A DNA stretch of 64,000 nucleotides from Rugamonas brunnea (GTDB lineage Bacteria; Pseudomonadota; Gammaproteobacteria; Burkholderiales; Burkholderiaceae_D). The stretch is from positions 186,001-250,000 of the forward strand of contig NZ_JACEZT010000001.1 of assembly GCF_014042345.1 (NCBI RefSeq), written 5' to 3'. Below the pieces are notes generated by a model. The model was given only the letters and a program-made list of their open reading frames with translations, was not told the origin of the DNA and made no database searches. Within the stretch, counting starts at the first letter, position 1, and each line of letters starts with the position of its first letter. Positions 51,113-60,554 of this stretch are shown here, in pieces. A program made the position numbers and the translations under genes.

Positions 51113-53752
51113 ATGACACGGATCGCCATCAGCCCTGCCCTGCGCTTCCTGCGCCGCCTGTATCGCTGGATACTGCTACCGGTGTTTGCGCTGGCGCTTT
51201 TGGCCACCATGTGGACGGCCGTGGTGTACCAGGTGGGCCAGGAGCGCCAGAACGCCCACGCCGAGGCGGTGCTGCGCAGCCAGTCGCTGGCGCGCACGCT
51301 GGCCGAACATGCCACCCATCTGCTGCGCCAGACGGACCACGCCACCCAACTGTTCAAGCTCAAATACGAGGAAACTGGCGGCGCGCTGCGGCTGGCCGAA
51401 TTCAGCCGCCGCAATGGCCTGCTCGATTCGCTGCTGCCCACGCGGCTGGAACTGCCCATGGCTTTGCTCGATGCGCACGGTAATGTGGTCGACAGCATGA
51501 ACGGCTATTTCGCCCCCGGCATCGGCCAGCAAGCGTTCTTCCGCACCCACGCCGGCACGCCCGAGGACACCACGCTGGTGGCCACGCCGGTGGTGGAAGC
51601 GGCCACCAAGAAGTGGCAGATCCAGTTGTCGCGCCGCCTGAACGCGCGCGACGGCAGCTTCGCCGGCGTGTTCCTGATCATGATCGATCCGGCCATCTTC
51701 GTGGAGGATTACGACCGCCTCAACGTCGAGGACCTGGGCGCCGTGCTGCTGGTGAGCCGCGACAGCGGCCTGTCCACGGGCCGGGTGGACGAACGCCTGA
51801 TCATCAGCGACACGCTCGACTTCAGCCCGGCCACCGACAGCGCCGATGAATTGCTGCTCAAGCAGCCGTTCGACGCCGTGGAGCGCATCTACAGTTACCG
51901 CGACCTGCCGCGCTACGGGCTGACGGCGGTGGTGGGCATCACCTCGCGCGAGGCGCTCACCCGTTTCACCCACCAGCGCAACGTCTATTTCGGCGCCTGC
52001 ACGGTGGCCTCGTTGCTGGTGCTGCTGTTCGTCGGCCTGCTGATGCAGCAGGCGCAGCGCCTGCGCCGCAGCGCGCGCCAGGTGAGCGAGGCCCAACTGA
52101 TGCTGCGCGCGGCCGCCAACGCCAGCCTGGACGCCGTTTTCCTGCTGCGCGCCTGCCGCGCCCACGAGAAGCCGCACCCCATCGTCAACTTCACCTTCGC
52201 CGACCTGAACGAGCGCGGCGCGCAACTGCTGGGCCGCAGCCGCGACGAGCTGCTGGGCCTGCGCGCGCTGGACGTCCTGCCGGCCCTGCGCGAACGAGGC
52301 TTCCTGGAGAAATACCTGCGTGTGCTGCAAACGGGCCTGCCGCTGGAGGAAGAATTCGAAGCCGATTTCCTGCCCGGTCCACCGCGCTGGCTGCGGCACC
52401 AGATCGTCGCCATCGACAACGGCGTGGCCGTGACCACGCGCGACATCACGGCCCGCAAGGAGAGTGAACTGGCGATGCGCAAGAACCAGGCCGAACTGGC
52501 CGCCGTCAACGACGCCTCGCCGCTGGGGATGATCCGGGCCGACCGCGCCGGCCACTGCACCTACGTCAACCGCACTTTCGAAGCCATCACGGGGCTGACC
52601 CGCGAGCAGGCGCTGGGCGACGCCTGGATGGACGCCGTGCACCCGAACGACCGCCAGGAACTGACCGCCTCGCTGCAGCGCATGGCCGAGACGCGCGAGC
52701 CGCTGCAGGACACCGTGCGCTGCCTGCGCCCGGACGGCGAAGTGACCTGGATCTCGTTCAAGGTGGCCGCCATGACGGTCGACGGCAAACTGTATGGCTA
52801 CGTCGGCACGCTGGACGACATCACGCTGATACGCAAATCCTTGATGGCGCTGCGCGAGAGCGAGGCGCGGCTGCGCACCATCACCGACACGCTGCCGGCC
52901 ATGATTGCCTATATCGATTTCGAGGAAATCTACCGCTTCCACAACATCGCCTACGAGCGCGAATTCAACCGCGCCGGCCTGCACGTGCAGGGCAAGACCG
53001 TGCGCGAGACCATCGGCGAGGAGCGCTACGCCTTCCTGGCGCCCTACATCCGCCGCGTGCTGTGCGGCGAGACGCTGTCGTTCGAGGAGGAGGACAGCAG
53101 CCACGGTTACGAGCGCACGTTCGAAGTGGTCTACATTCCGCAGCACGACGTGGACGGCATCACCGTCATCGGCTTCCACGTCATGCGCCAGGACATCACC
53201 GCGCAAAAGCGCGAGAAGCAGCGCCTGCTCAAGCTGTCGCAGATCGACGCGCTGACGGGGCTGACCAACCGCGCCGGCTTCCTGCAAAAGCTGCACGACG
53301 CCATGGCCGCGTGCCGCGAGAACGCCAGCATGATGGCCGTGATGTACATGGACATCGACCGCTTCAAGCCCGTCAACGACACCTACGGCCACAGTGTGGG
53401 CGACGCGCTGCTCAAGTCGTTCTCGGCGCGGCTGACCCACACCATGCGCGCCAGCGACACCATCGCCCGGCTGGGCGGCGACGAGTTCACCATCATCATG
53501 GAGCGCGTCAGCCGCACCGAGGACGCGGCCATGCTGGCCGGGAAGATCGTCAGCGCCATGCAGGCGCCGTTCAACCTCGATGGCACGGTGGTCTCCGTGT
53601 CGGCCAGTATCGGCCTGACCTTCTACAGCGACGAGGACATGACGCCGGCCGAACTGCTCAACCGGGCCGACGTGCTGCTGTACGAAGCCAAGCAGGCCGG
53701 CCGCAACACCTTCAGGGCCGGGCCGCCGCAACCCGTGGTTCACGCGGCCTGA
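51113..53752 (+). CDS. Membrane diguanylate cyclase with Cache-like sensor and PAS domains
   Basis: An 879-residue sensor. TM1 is about residues 19-39, an extracytoplasmic sensor region follows to about 285, and TM2 is about 292-311. Three PAS-like segments (about 325-447, 460-575 and 583-698) lead to a GGDEF domain with intact G788-G-D-E-F792 and an inhibitory site R779-A-S-D782 five residues before it. It should make c-di-GMP and be product-inhibited. I chose the ATG at 51113, which starts directly before the first membrane segment. No EAL domain is fused. Confidence 0.9.
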   Translation: MTRIAISPALRFLRRLYRWILLPVFALALLATMWTAVVYQVGQERQNAHAEAVLRSQSLARTLAEHATHLLRQTDHATQLFKLKYEETGGALRLAEFSRRNGLLDSLLPTRLELPMALLDAHGNVVDSMNGYFAPGIGQQAFFRTHAGTPEDTTLVATPVVEAATKKWQIQLSRRLNARDGSFAGVFLIMIDPAIFVEDYDRLNVEDLGAVLLVSRDSGLSTGRVDERLIISDTLDFSPATDSADELLLKQPFDAVERIYSYRDLPRYGLTAVVGITSREALTRFTHQRNVYFGACTVASLLVLLFVGLLMQQAQRLRRSARQVSEAQLMLRAAANASLDAVFLLRACRAHEKPHPIVNFTFADLNERGAQLLGRSRDELLGLRALDVLPALRERGFLEKYLRVLQTGLPLEEEFEADFLPGPPRWLRHQIVAIDNGVAVTTRDITARKESELAMRKNQAELAAVNDASPLGMIRADRAGHCTYVNRTFEAITGLTREQALGDAWMDAVHPNDRQELTASLQRMAETREPLQDTVRCLRPDGEVTWISFKVAAMTVDGKLYGYVGTLDDITLIRKSLMALRESEARLRTITDTLPAMIAYIDFEEIYRFHNIAYEREFNRAGLHVQGKTVRETIGEERYAFLAPYIRRVLCGETLSFEEEDSSHGYERTFEVVYIPQHDVDGITVIGFHVMRQDITAQKREKQRLLKLSQIDALTGLTNRAGFLQKLHDAMAACRENASMMAVMYMDIDRFKPVNDTYGHSVGDALLKSFSARLTHTMRASDTIARLGGDEFTIIMERVSRTEDAAMLAGKIVSAMQAPFNLDGTVVSVSASIGLTFYSDEDMTPAELLNRADVLLYEAKQAGRNTFRAGPPQPVVHAA

Positions 53753-53858
53753 CCGGGCGGCCGGATGCGGGCCGCGGCCCCGATCACGACTGCGTCAAAC
53801 CGCGACCGCCCGTCTTGCGCTATATTGTGCGCTTTACCGCCCGCGCCACCCATTCTTC

Positions 53859-55223
53859 ATGCGTCTGCTGCACACTTCCGATTGGCATCTGGGCCAGTCA
53901 CTCCATAATTTCGACCGCGCCTACGAACACCAGTGCTTCCTGGACTGGCTGCTCGACACCCTCGTCGCGCAGCAGGTCGACGCGCTGCTGATCGCCGGCG
54001 ATGTATTCGACAACGCCAATCCATCGGCCGCGTCGCAGCACCAGCTGTACCGTTTCCTGCGCCAGGCCAGCGAACGGGTGCCGCACCTGAACCTGATCGT
54101 CATCGCCGGCAACCACGATTCGCCGGGACGGCTGGAGGCGCCCGGCCCGTTGCTCGAAGCGCACGGCACGCGGGTGGTGGGCAGCGTGCGGCGCGGCGCA
54201 GATGGCGAGATCGACCTGGAACAACTGGTGCTGCCCCTGACGGACCGTGATGGCGCCGTACGGGCATGGTGCCTGGCCGTGCCCTTCCTGCGCCCGGGCG
54301 ACGTGCCGCGCGTGAGCGCCGCTGCCGGAACAAGGGAAGCCGACGACGTCCGGGCTGCGGAATCCGGCGACACCGGCACAATGGGATCCGGCAGCACCGA
54401 GACGGCGGCAGCCGGCGATGCCGGGGCGGCGGAAGCGCCGGCGCCGGAACAACAGCAGGCCGGCGATCCCTACCTGGCCGGCATCGCCCTGCTCTACCAG
54501 CAGGCATTGGCGCTGGCGGAAGCGCGCCGCCAGCCAGGGCAAGCCATCGTGGCCATGGGCCATTGCCACATGGTCGATGGCCAGATGTCGAACGACTCGG
54601 AGCGCCGCATCGTCATCGGCGGCACGGAGATGCTGCCGGCCGGGATCTTCGGCCCCGCCATCGCCTATGCGGCGCTGGGGCACTTGCACCTGGCGCAGGC
54701 GGTAGGCAAACAGCAGCACATTCGCTACTGCGGCAGCCCGATCCCGCTGTCGTTCGCGGAGGTGGGCTACCAGCACCAGGTGCTGCTGATCGATGTGGCC
54801 GACGAACAGGTGAGCGCGATCACGCCGCTGCCGGCGCCGCGCGCCGTGCCGCTGCTGCGAATTCCGGCCAAACCGGCGCCGCTGGCACAGGTGCTGGAGG
54901 AACTGGCCGCGCTGGCGCCCGCGCCGGCCGAACCGCACGCCCAGCCATTGCTGGAAGTGCGGGTGCTGCTGGACGCGCCCGAACCGGGACTGCGCGCCCG
55001 CATCGAAGAAGCCCTCGACGGCAAGCCAGTGCGGCTGGCCAAGATCGAAACGTCCAGCGCAGCGCGTGAAGCCAGCCAGCATGACCCGGCCATGACACTG
55101 GACCAGCTGGCCCAGTTGAAACCGGACGACATCTTCAAGCGCCTGTATGCGCAAAAATTCGGCAACGACGCGCCCGCCGACCAGTTGAGCGCCTTCGCCG
55201 AGCTGATGCTGCCCGGCGCCTGA
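53859..55223 (+). CDS. sbcD: Exonuclease subunit SbcD with extra linker
   Basis: A 454-residue Mre11-type nuclease. The metal motifs are in order: D8-W-H (TSDWHLG), GDVFDNANP near 47, GNHDSPGRL near 84, and GHCHMVDG then LGHLHLAQ further on. Residues about 152-203 are an extra Gly/Ala/Glu/Thr-rich segment between the nuclease and following elements, absent from E. coli SbcD. It starts the sbcDC operon, with sbcC 16 bases downstream. SbcCD cuts hairpins and processes DNA ends. Confidence 0.94.
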   Translation: MRLLHTSDWHLGQSLHNFDRAYEHQCFLDWLLDTLVAQQVDALLIAGDVFDNANPSAASQHQLYRFLRQASERVPHLNLIVIAGNHDSPGRLEAPGPLLEAHGTRVVGSVRRGADGEIDLEQLVLPLTDRDGAVRAWCLAVPFLRPGDVPRVSAAAGTREADDVRAAESGDTGTMGSGSTETAAAGDAGAAEAPAPEQQQAGDPYLAGIALLYQQALALAEARRQPGQAIVAMGHCHMVDGQMSNDSERRIVIGGTEMLPAGIFGPAIAYAALGHLHLAQAVGKQQHIRYCGSPIPLSFAEVGYQHQVLLIDVADEQVSAITPLPAPRAVPLLRIPAKPAPLAQVLEELAALAPAPAEPHAQPLLEVRVLLDAPEPGLRARIEEALDGKPVRLAKIETSSAAREASQHDPAMTLDQLAQLKPDDIFKRLYAQKFGNDAPADQLSAFAELMLPGA

Positions 55224-55239
55224 CTCTCCCGATCACACC

Positions 55240-58200
55240 ATGAAGATACTAAACATCCGGGGCAAGAACCTGGCCTCGCTGGCCGGCGAATTCCAGGTCG
55301 ATTTCGAAGCCGGGCCTCTGGCCTCGTCCGGCCTGTTCGCCATCAGCGGCCCCACCGGCGCGGGCAAGAGCACCCTGCTCGACGCCCTGTGCCTGGCCCT
55401 GTACGACGCCACCCCGCGCCTGCTCAAGGTGCAAGGCCGCAGCGTGCTGCCCGACGTGGGCGCCGAAACCATCTCGACCCAGGACCCGCGCAACCTGCTG
55501 CGGCGCGGCACGGCCGAAGGCTACGCGGAAGTCGATTTCGTCGGCAACGACGGCGCCCGCTACCGCGCGCGCTGGAGCGTGCGGCGTTCGCGCACCCGGA
55601 CCGAAGGCGCACTGCAACCGACGGCCATGAGCCTGCTCCTGCTGCCGGCCCTGCAACCCGTGGGCGGCACCAAGACCGAAGTCAAGGCGGCGATCGAACA
55701 ACGCATCGGCCTGTCGTTCGACCAGTTCACGCGCGCCGTGCTGCTGGCCCAGAATGAATTTTCCACCTTCCTGAAGGCGGAAGACAATGAACGCGGCGAA
55801 CTGCTGGAAACGCTCACCGGCAGCACCGTCTACAGCGACATCTCGATCCGCGCGTTCGAACGGGCCAAGCTGGAACAAGCCAGGCTGCAGCAACTGAACC
55901 TGCGCCTGGCGGACCAGAAACCGCTGAGCGCCGAGGAACGGGCCGGATACGAACAGCGCCACGCGAACGCCCAGGCGAGGTTGGCCCAACTGGACCAGCG
56001 CAAGGCCGCGCTGGAACAGCAGCTGCGCTGGCATCAGCACGCCGGACAACTGCGTGCGGCTGAACAACAGGCGCAGCAGGCCTGGCAAGCCAGCGTGGCC
56101 GACGTGGAGGCGGCGGCGCCTCGCCGCACCGCGCTGGCGCGGATCGAGGCGGTGCAGGCGGCGCGTCCGCTGGCCGACGAGATGGCGCGCGTCGCCGGCG
56201 AGATCACCCGTACCGAGGCGGCCATCGCCACCCGCAAGGACGAAGCGGCACAGGCCCGGATGGCGCAGCAACAGGCGACGGACGCGCTGGCGCAGGCTGC
56301 GGCGCAACTGCTGGACGCAGAACAAGCGCACCGCGCCGCCATGCCGCAACTGGACCAGGCCAAGGCACTCGATGCGCGCATCGACACCATGATGCCAGCC
56401 TACCGCGAGGCCGCCGGCCGGCGCGAACAGGCCGATGCGGCGGAGTCGCAGGCCGGCGCAGCGCTGCGCGACAAGCAGGAACAGCGCCGCAAGCTGCAAG
56501 CGGCACAGGAAAGCGCCGCCGCCTGGCTGCAACAACACCAGCAATGGCAAACACTGGCCAGATCTTGGGAGCGCTGGGACGTATTATTCGTGCAGGCCGG
56601 ACAGGCCGCCTCGCAGGCGGAAAAGCTGGCGCGTGAACTGGCGCGGGCCCAGCGCGCCGCCCAGGCCCAGCGCGACCAGCAGGAACAGGCAGGCGCGCGC
56701 TTGGCCGCATCAGCCGCCAACATGCAGGCGCTGGAAGTGAAGCGCCAGCAAGCCATCCAGGCGCTGGCGTCCTGCTCGGAAGAACGCCTGCCAGAACGCC
56801 GCAGCCAACTGGAGCAGCGGCGCGACGCACTGGCCAGCGCGGAAAAACTGTGGCTGGAACGCGATGCACGGCAGCGCCGCAGCAGCCAGCTGGACACCCA
56901 ATCGGCCCAGCTGCAACAAGCCAAGGCCACGGCGGAAACGCAACTGGCGCTGGCCCAGCGCGACCACGTGGGCATCATGGCCGCGCTCGCGCAAGCCGAG
57001 CGCGCATTGAAGCTGGTCGAAGCGGCTTGTGCGGAAAGCGTGGAGAAGCTGCGCGCCACGCTGGAAGACGACACGCCCTGCCCCGTCTGCGGCGCGCACG
57101 ATCATCCCTACCGTCACGAGGACGGCGCCCTGCAAGCCACGCTGGCGGGGCTGCGAGAGGAAGTGGTGCGCTGCCGCGAGCAGATGCTGGCCAACGCCAA
57201 CGCGCAGGGCGACCAGCGCGCCGCGGTTCAATCCTGCCTGGAACAACTAAGCGTGATCGCGGCCGAAAGCCGTACCGTCCACGAGGCGCTGCACGTGGCC
57301 GACGCGGCATGGCGCAGCCACCCGCTGGCAGACACGGATGCGTCGTCCACCCTGCCCGAGGACGCGCAGCGCGCTGCATGGTTCGAAGATCAACTGGCCG
57401 CCGTGCGCGCCGGATTACAACAGGTCGAACAGCAGGAAGCAGCCATGCGGGCCGCCGCCGCCGCGCGCGACCAGGCGCAGCTGGCCTGCGACCAGGCCGG
57501 CGCCGAACACGCGCGCTTGCAGGAACAGGCCAGCGCGGCCCAGACGGCATTGGCCGGCATGGCGGCCGAACTCAAGGCGCTGGATGAACAGCGCATTGAA
57601 GTGGCGCTGCAACTGGCCGCCTTGCTCGACGACCTGAACCCGGCCTTCAGCGGTGGCGACATCCCGGTCGAGGACTGGCGCGACGACTGGCGCAGCGGGC
57701 CGGCCCGCTTTTATGAAGCGCGCAAGGCTGAAAGCCGTAGCTGGCTGGCCCAGCACGAGGCGAGCGAACAGCGCGCCGTGGCGCTGGCCACCGCCGACGT
57801 CGAACTGCAAGCGCTGATGGCCGCGCAAGACAAGGCAGCCCAGGACGCGGCGGCGGCCCGGCAAGCCTTCAACCAGGCCGACAGCACGCTGCGCGCCGCG
57901 CAGGACGCACGCATCGCGCTCTGGGGCGGCAAGCCAGTGAACGACATTGAACACGCGCTGCAGGCGGCCATCGACGCCGCCCGCGACAGCGTCGCAGCCC
58001 AGCAAACCAGGGGACAGCAGGCGGCGCACAACGCTGCGCGGCTGGATGAAGCGTTGGCACAAGCACAATCCAGCCTGGCCGGACTGCGCGAAGCGGCGCA
58101 GACGGCCAGCGACAACTTCGACCACTGGCGCCTGTCCTACAACCAGCGCCAGCCCGACACGCCGCTGGCCGATGCGGCGCAACTACAGGCGCTGCTGAAC

Positions 58201-59127
58201 CATACGCCGCAAGACATCCGCGCCGAACGCGACGCCTTGCAAGCGCTGGACAGCGCCGCTGGCAATGCGGCCGCCGTGCTGCGCGAACGCCAGGAGCAGC
58301 ACGCGCAGCACCTGCGCAGCGCGCCGCCGGCACTGGATGGGGACACAGACCCGCTGGAAGACAACGCCACGGCCGCAGCAAGTGGGGGCGAGGCCAGCCA
58401 GGAGCAGACCGCACTCCCGGCTGATGGCAGCGAAGAAACGCCACCAAAGGACGATCCGGCCACCCGCATCGCGCATCGCTTGCAGGCGCTGGCCGCGCGC
58501 CGCACCGAGGCCGACGAGGCGGCCATTGCATCGCGGCTCGCGCTGGAACAGGACAACGCGAAGCGCCGCCAGGCCCAGGCCATGTTGGCGGAGATCGAGC
58601 AACAGGAAGCAATTGAACAGCGGTGGGCGCGCATGAACGAGTTGATTGGTTCGGCCGACGGCAAGAAATTCCGCAACTACGCGCAGCAATTCACGCTTGA
58701 GGTGTTGCTCGGCTACGCCAACGCGCACCTCAAGCAACTGGCCCGCCGCTACCAGCTCGAACGCATCGTCAATCCGGCCAACCCGTCGCTCGGCCTGCTC
58801 GTGCGCGACCAGGACATGGGCGGCGAGATGCGCTCCGTGCACTCGCTGTCGGGCGGCGAATCGTTCCTCGTGTCGTTGGCGCTGGCACTGGGACTGGCGT
58901 CGCTGTCATCCAACCGGGTGCGGGTGGAGTCGCTGTTCATCGACGAAGGTTTCGGCAGCCTGGATGCGGATACGCTGCGGGTGGCCATGGATGCGCTGGA
59001 CGGCCTGCAATCGATGGGACGCAAGGTCGGCGTGATCTCGCACGTGCAGGAGATGACGGATCGTATCGCCGCCAAGATCCTGGTCCAGCCATCGGCCGGG
59101 GGCAAGAGCGTCGTCACCGTAGAATAA
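55240..59127 (+). CDS. sbcC: Exonuclease subunit SbcC
   Basis: A 1295-residue SMC/Rad50-type ATPase. Walker A G37-P-T-G-A-G-K-S-T45 is near the N-terminus, and long Ala/Gln/Glu-rich coiled coils follow. The zinc hook is C614-P-V-C617 at the coil apex, and the ABC signature LSGGES (1203-1208) and Walker B SLFIDE (1231-1236) are near the C-terminus. The protein is longer than the 1048-residue E. coli SbcC, mainly in the coils. It works with SbcD. Confidence 0.95.
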   Translation: MKILNIRGKNLASLAGEFQVDFEAGPLASSGLFAISGPTGAGKSTLLDALCLALYDATPRLLKVQGRSVLPDVGAETISTQDPRNLLRRGTAEGYAEVDFVGNDGARYRARWSVRRSRTRTEGALQPTAMSLLLLPALQPVGGTKTEVKAAIEQRIGLSFDQFTRAVLLAQNEFSTFLKAEDNERGELLETLTGSTVYSDISIRAFERAKLEQARLQQLNLRLADQKPLSAEERAGYEQRHANAQARLAQLDQRKAALEQQLRWHQHAGQLRAAEQQAQQAWQASVADVEAAAPRRTALARIEAVQAARPLADEMARVAGEITRTEAAIATRKDEAAQARMAQQQATDALAQAAAQLLDAEQAHRAAMPQLDQAKALDARIDTMMPAYREAAGRREQADAAESQAGAALRDKQEQRRKLQAAQESAAAWLQQHQQWQTLARSWERWDVLFVQAGQAASQAEKLARELARAQRAAQAQRDQQEQAGARLAASAANMQALEVKRQQAIQALASCSEERLPERRSQLEQRRDALASAEKLWLERDARQRRSSQLDTQSAQLQQAKATAETQLALAQRDHVGIMAALAQAERALKLVEAACAESVEKLRATLEDDTPCPVCGAHDHPYRHEDGALQATLAGLREEVVRCREQMLANANAQGDQRAAVQSCLEQLSVIAAESRTVHEALHVADAAWRSHPLADTDASSTLPEDAQRAAWFEDQLAAVRAGLQQVEQQEAAMRAAAAARDQAQLACDQAGAEHARLQEQASAAQTALAGMAAELKALDEQRIEVALQLAALLDDLNPAFSGGDIPVEDWRDDWRSGPARFYEARKAESRSWLAQHEASEQRAVALATADVELQALMAAQDKAAQDAAAARQAFNQADSTLRAAQDARIALWGGKPVNDIEHALQAAIDAARDSVAAQQTRGQQAAHNAARLDEALAQAQSSLAGLREAAQTASDNFDHWRLSYNQRQPDTPLADAAQLQALLNHTPQDIRAERDALQALDSAAGNAAAVLRERQEQHAQHLRSAPPALDGDTDPLEDNATAAASGGEASQEQTALPADGSEETPPKDDPATRIAHRLQALAARRTEADEAAIASRLALEQDNAKRRQAQAMLAEIEQQEAIEQRWARMNELIGSADGKKFRNYAQQFTLEVLLGYANAHLKQLARRYQLERIVNPANPSLGLLVRDQDMGGEMRSVHSLSGGESFLVSLALALGLASLSSNRVRVESLFIDEGFGSLDADTLRVAMDALDGLQSMGRKVGVISHVQEMTDRIAAKILVQPSAGGKSVVTVE

Positions 59128-59166
59128 GGCCATCGCACGGGACGGCCCCAGCGCGCCCCCGCCGGT

Positions 59167-59325
59167 TCAACGTTCGCGCGCGTTGGCCGGGCGCGACATC
59201 CTGATCAACTCCCATCCCAGTTCACGCCGGATCTGCTGCGGGTCGGGCGGCGGGCGACGCTCCACGATCTGGTTTTGCAACCACTGGCGGACGGATTCCT
59301 TGCTCGGTTGCTTGGACTGCTCCAT
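59167..59325 (-). CDS. Small conserved-looking hypothetical protein (52 aa)
   Basis: A 52-residue basic soluble protein beginning MEQSKQPSKESVRQWLQNQ and containing RRPPPDPQQIRRELGWEL. The ATG at 59325 gives a coherent helical protein, while the in-frame upstream extension is compositionally different. I do not recognise the family. It is convergent with sbcC. Confidence 0.5.
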   Translation of the reverse strand: MEQSKQPSKESVRQWLQNQIVERRPPPDPQQIRRELGWELIRMSRPANARER

Positions 59326-59533
59326 GGCGGGACCTCTTGGCGGTGAGTCTGGGGCGGCGGCGCATTGATCATCGCCGGACACACCATCAACGCCACGGCG
59401 TCCTTTCAGTTGACGCGCACGGCGCCGCCTCGCCACCGCAATTGCAACCAATTGCTACAGCGGGGCGGGGCCGGATTTGCTATTATTCAGACAAGTTAGG
59501 AACAGCACTTATCCCCCAACCCGCCCCGCCGCC

Positions 59534-60235
59534 ATGAGCACAGCTGCCATCCCCGCCAGTGCAAGCGCCCCACCGCAGGTGCGGCTGCCGGCCGCGCCGG
59601 GCGCCTCCGGGGAGGCCGCCGCCGGCACCCCGGCCAACGGTAGCGTGCGCGCCGGCGGCAATGGCGACCGCGCGCCGACTGGGAGTGCGCCAGCCGCGCC
59701 CGCGTCTTCCGCCAGCTCCTCCGCCTCCACCACGGCCTCCTCCAGCAGCACCACACTCACGCCCCAGGCGCTGGCCCTGATCGACCGGCTCAAAACACGC
59801 GACACCGAGGTACGCCAGCACGAACAGGCGCACCTGGCGGCCGCCGGCGGGCTGGCCGTATCCGGCGCCGCCTACACTTACCAGCGCGGTCCGAACGGCG
59901 TCGATTACGCGATCGGCGGCGAGGTCCATATCGACACCTCGCCCGGCCGCACGCCCGAGGAAACCATCACCCGTGCCCGCACCATCCAGGCCGCCGCACT
60001 GGCGCCAGCCGACCCGTCCGGCCCCGACCGCGCCGTGGCCGCGCAGGCGCAGCAAATGGAACAACAGGCCCGGGCTGAATTGGCCGTCGAAGCGACGCAG
60101 CAGGCGGCCAGCGCCGACCGGCCTGCCCCCGGCGCGCAGGTGGCGCCGTTGCAGCAGCCCCCATCGGCCGAATCGGTCCGGCGCGCTTACGAGACCAGCC
60201 CAATGGCCCAACCCCGGCTCGACATCGTGGCCTGA
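59534..60235 (+). CDS. SprA-related putative zinc metalloprotease
   Basis: A 233-residue protein with a Pro/Ala/Ser-rich N-terminal 75 residues and a C-terminal catalytic-like domain. The zinc motif is H96-E-Q-A-H100 in EVRQHEQAHLAAAGG, followed by a possible third ligand Glu130 in YAIGGEVHID. This matches SprA-related predicted metalloproteases. There is no signal peptide. The substrate and role are unknown. Confidence 0.72.
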   Translation: MSTAAIPASASAPPQVRLPAAPGASGEAAAGTPANGSVRAGGNGDRAPTGSAPAAPASSASSSASTTASSSSTTLTPQALALIDRLKTRDTEVRQHEQAHLAAAGGLAVSGAAYTYQRGPNGVDYAIGGEVHIDTSPGRTPEETITRARTIQAAALAPADPSGPDRAVAAQAQQMEQQARAELAVEATQQAASADRPAPGAQVAPLQQPPSAESVRRAYETSPMAQPRLDIVA

Positions 60236-60273
60236 TGATAGAATCGCGCCTTTGTCCGCGATTCCTTCAGATC

Positions 60274-60486
60274 ATGCTTAAAGCCCCACGTACCCTCACA
60301 TTCAAATGCGCCAACTGCGGTAAATCGGTCCAGGTCTTCCTGCAGAAGGTGTCGGCCTGCTCCCACATTCAGCCTTACCAGGGCATTTGCAAGTGCGGAG
60401 AAGTCAAACGCCACGCCACCGGCCAGAAGGATGCGGTCCAGTCTTACCTGGAATCGCCCGACGGTAGCTGGTCCCACCACCACTAA
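60274..60486 (+). CDS. Small cysteine-rich zinc-ribbon-like protein (70 aa)
   Basis: A 70-residue protein from the ATG at 60274, with C12-A-N-C15, C29 and C39-K-C41, which could form a zinc site. The C-terminus is Ser/His-rich (DGSWSHHH). I do not recognise the family. It follows the SprA-like gene by 38 bases, so it may be cotranscribed. Confidence 0.6.
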   Translation: MLKAPRTLTFKCANCGKSVQVFLQKVSACSHIQPYQGICKCGEVKRHATGQKDAVQSYLESPDGSWSHHH

Positions 60487-60554
60487 TTGTCAAAAAGCCC
60501 TCAAGTTTCGCATGCCGGGGCCGTTATCTTAAGTACCATTCTCAGGAAAACGCC

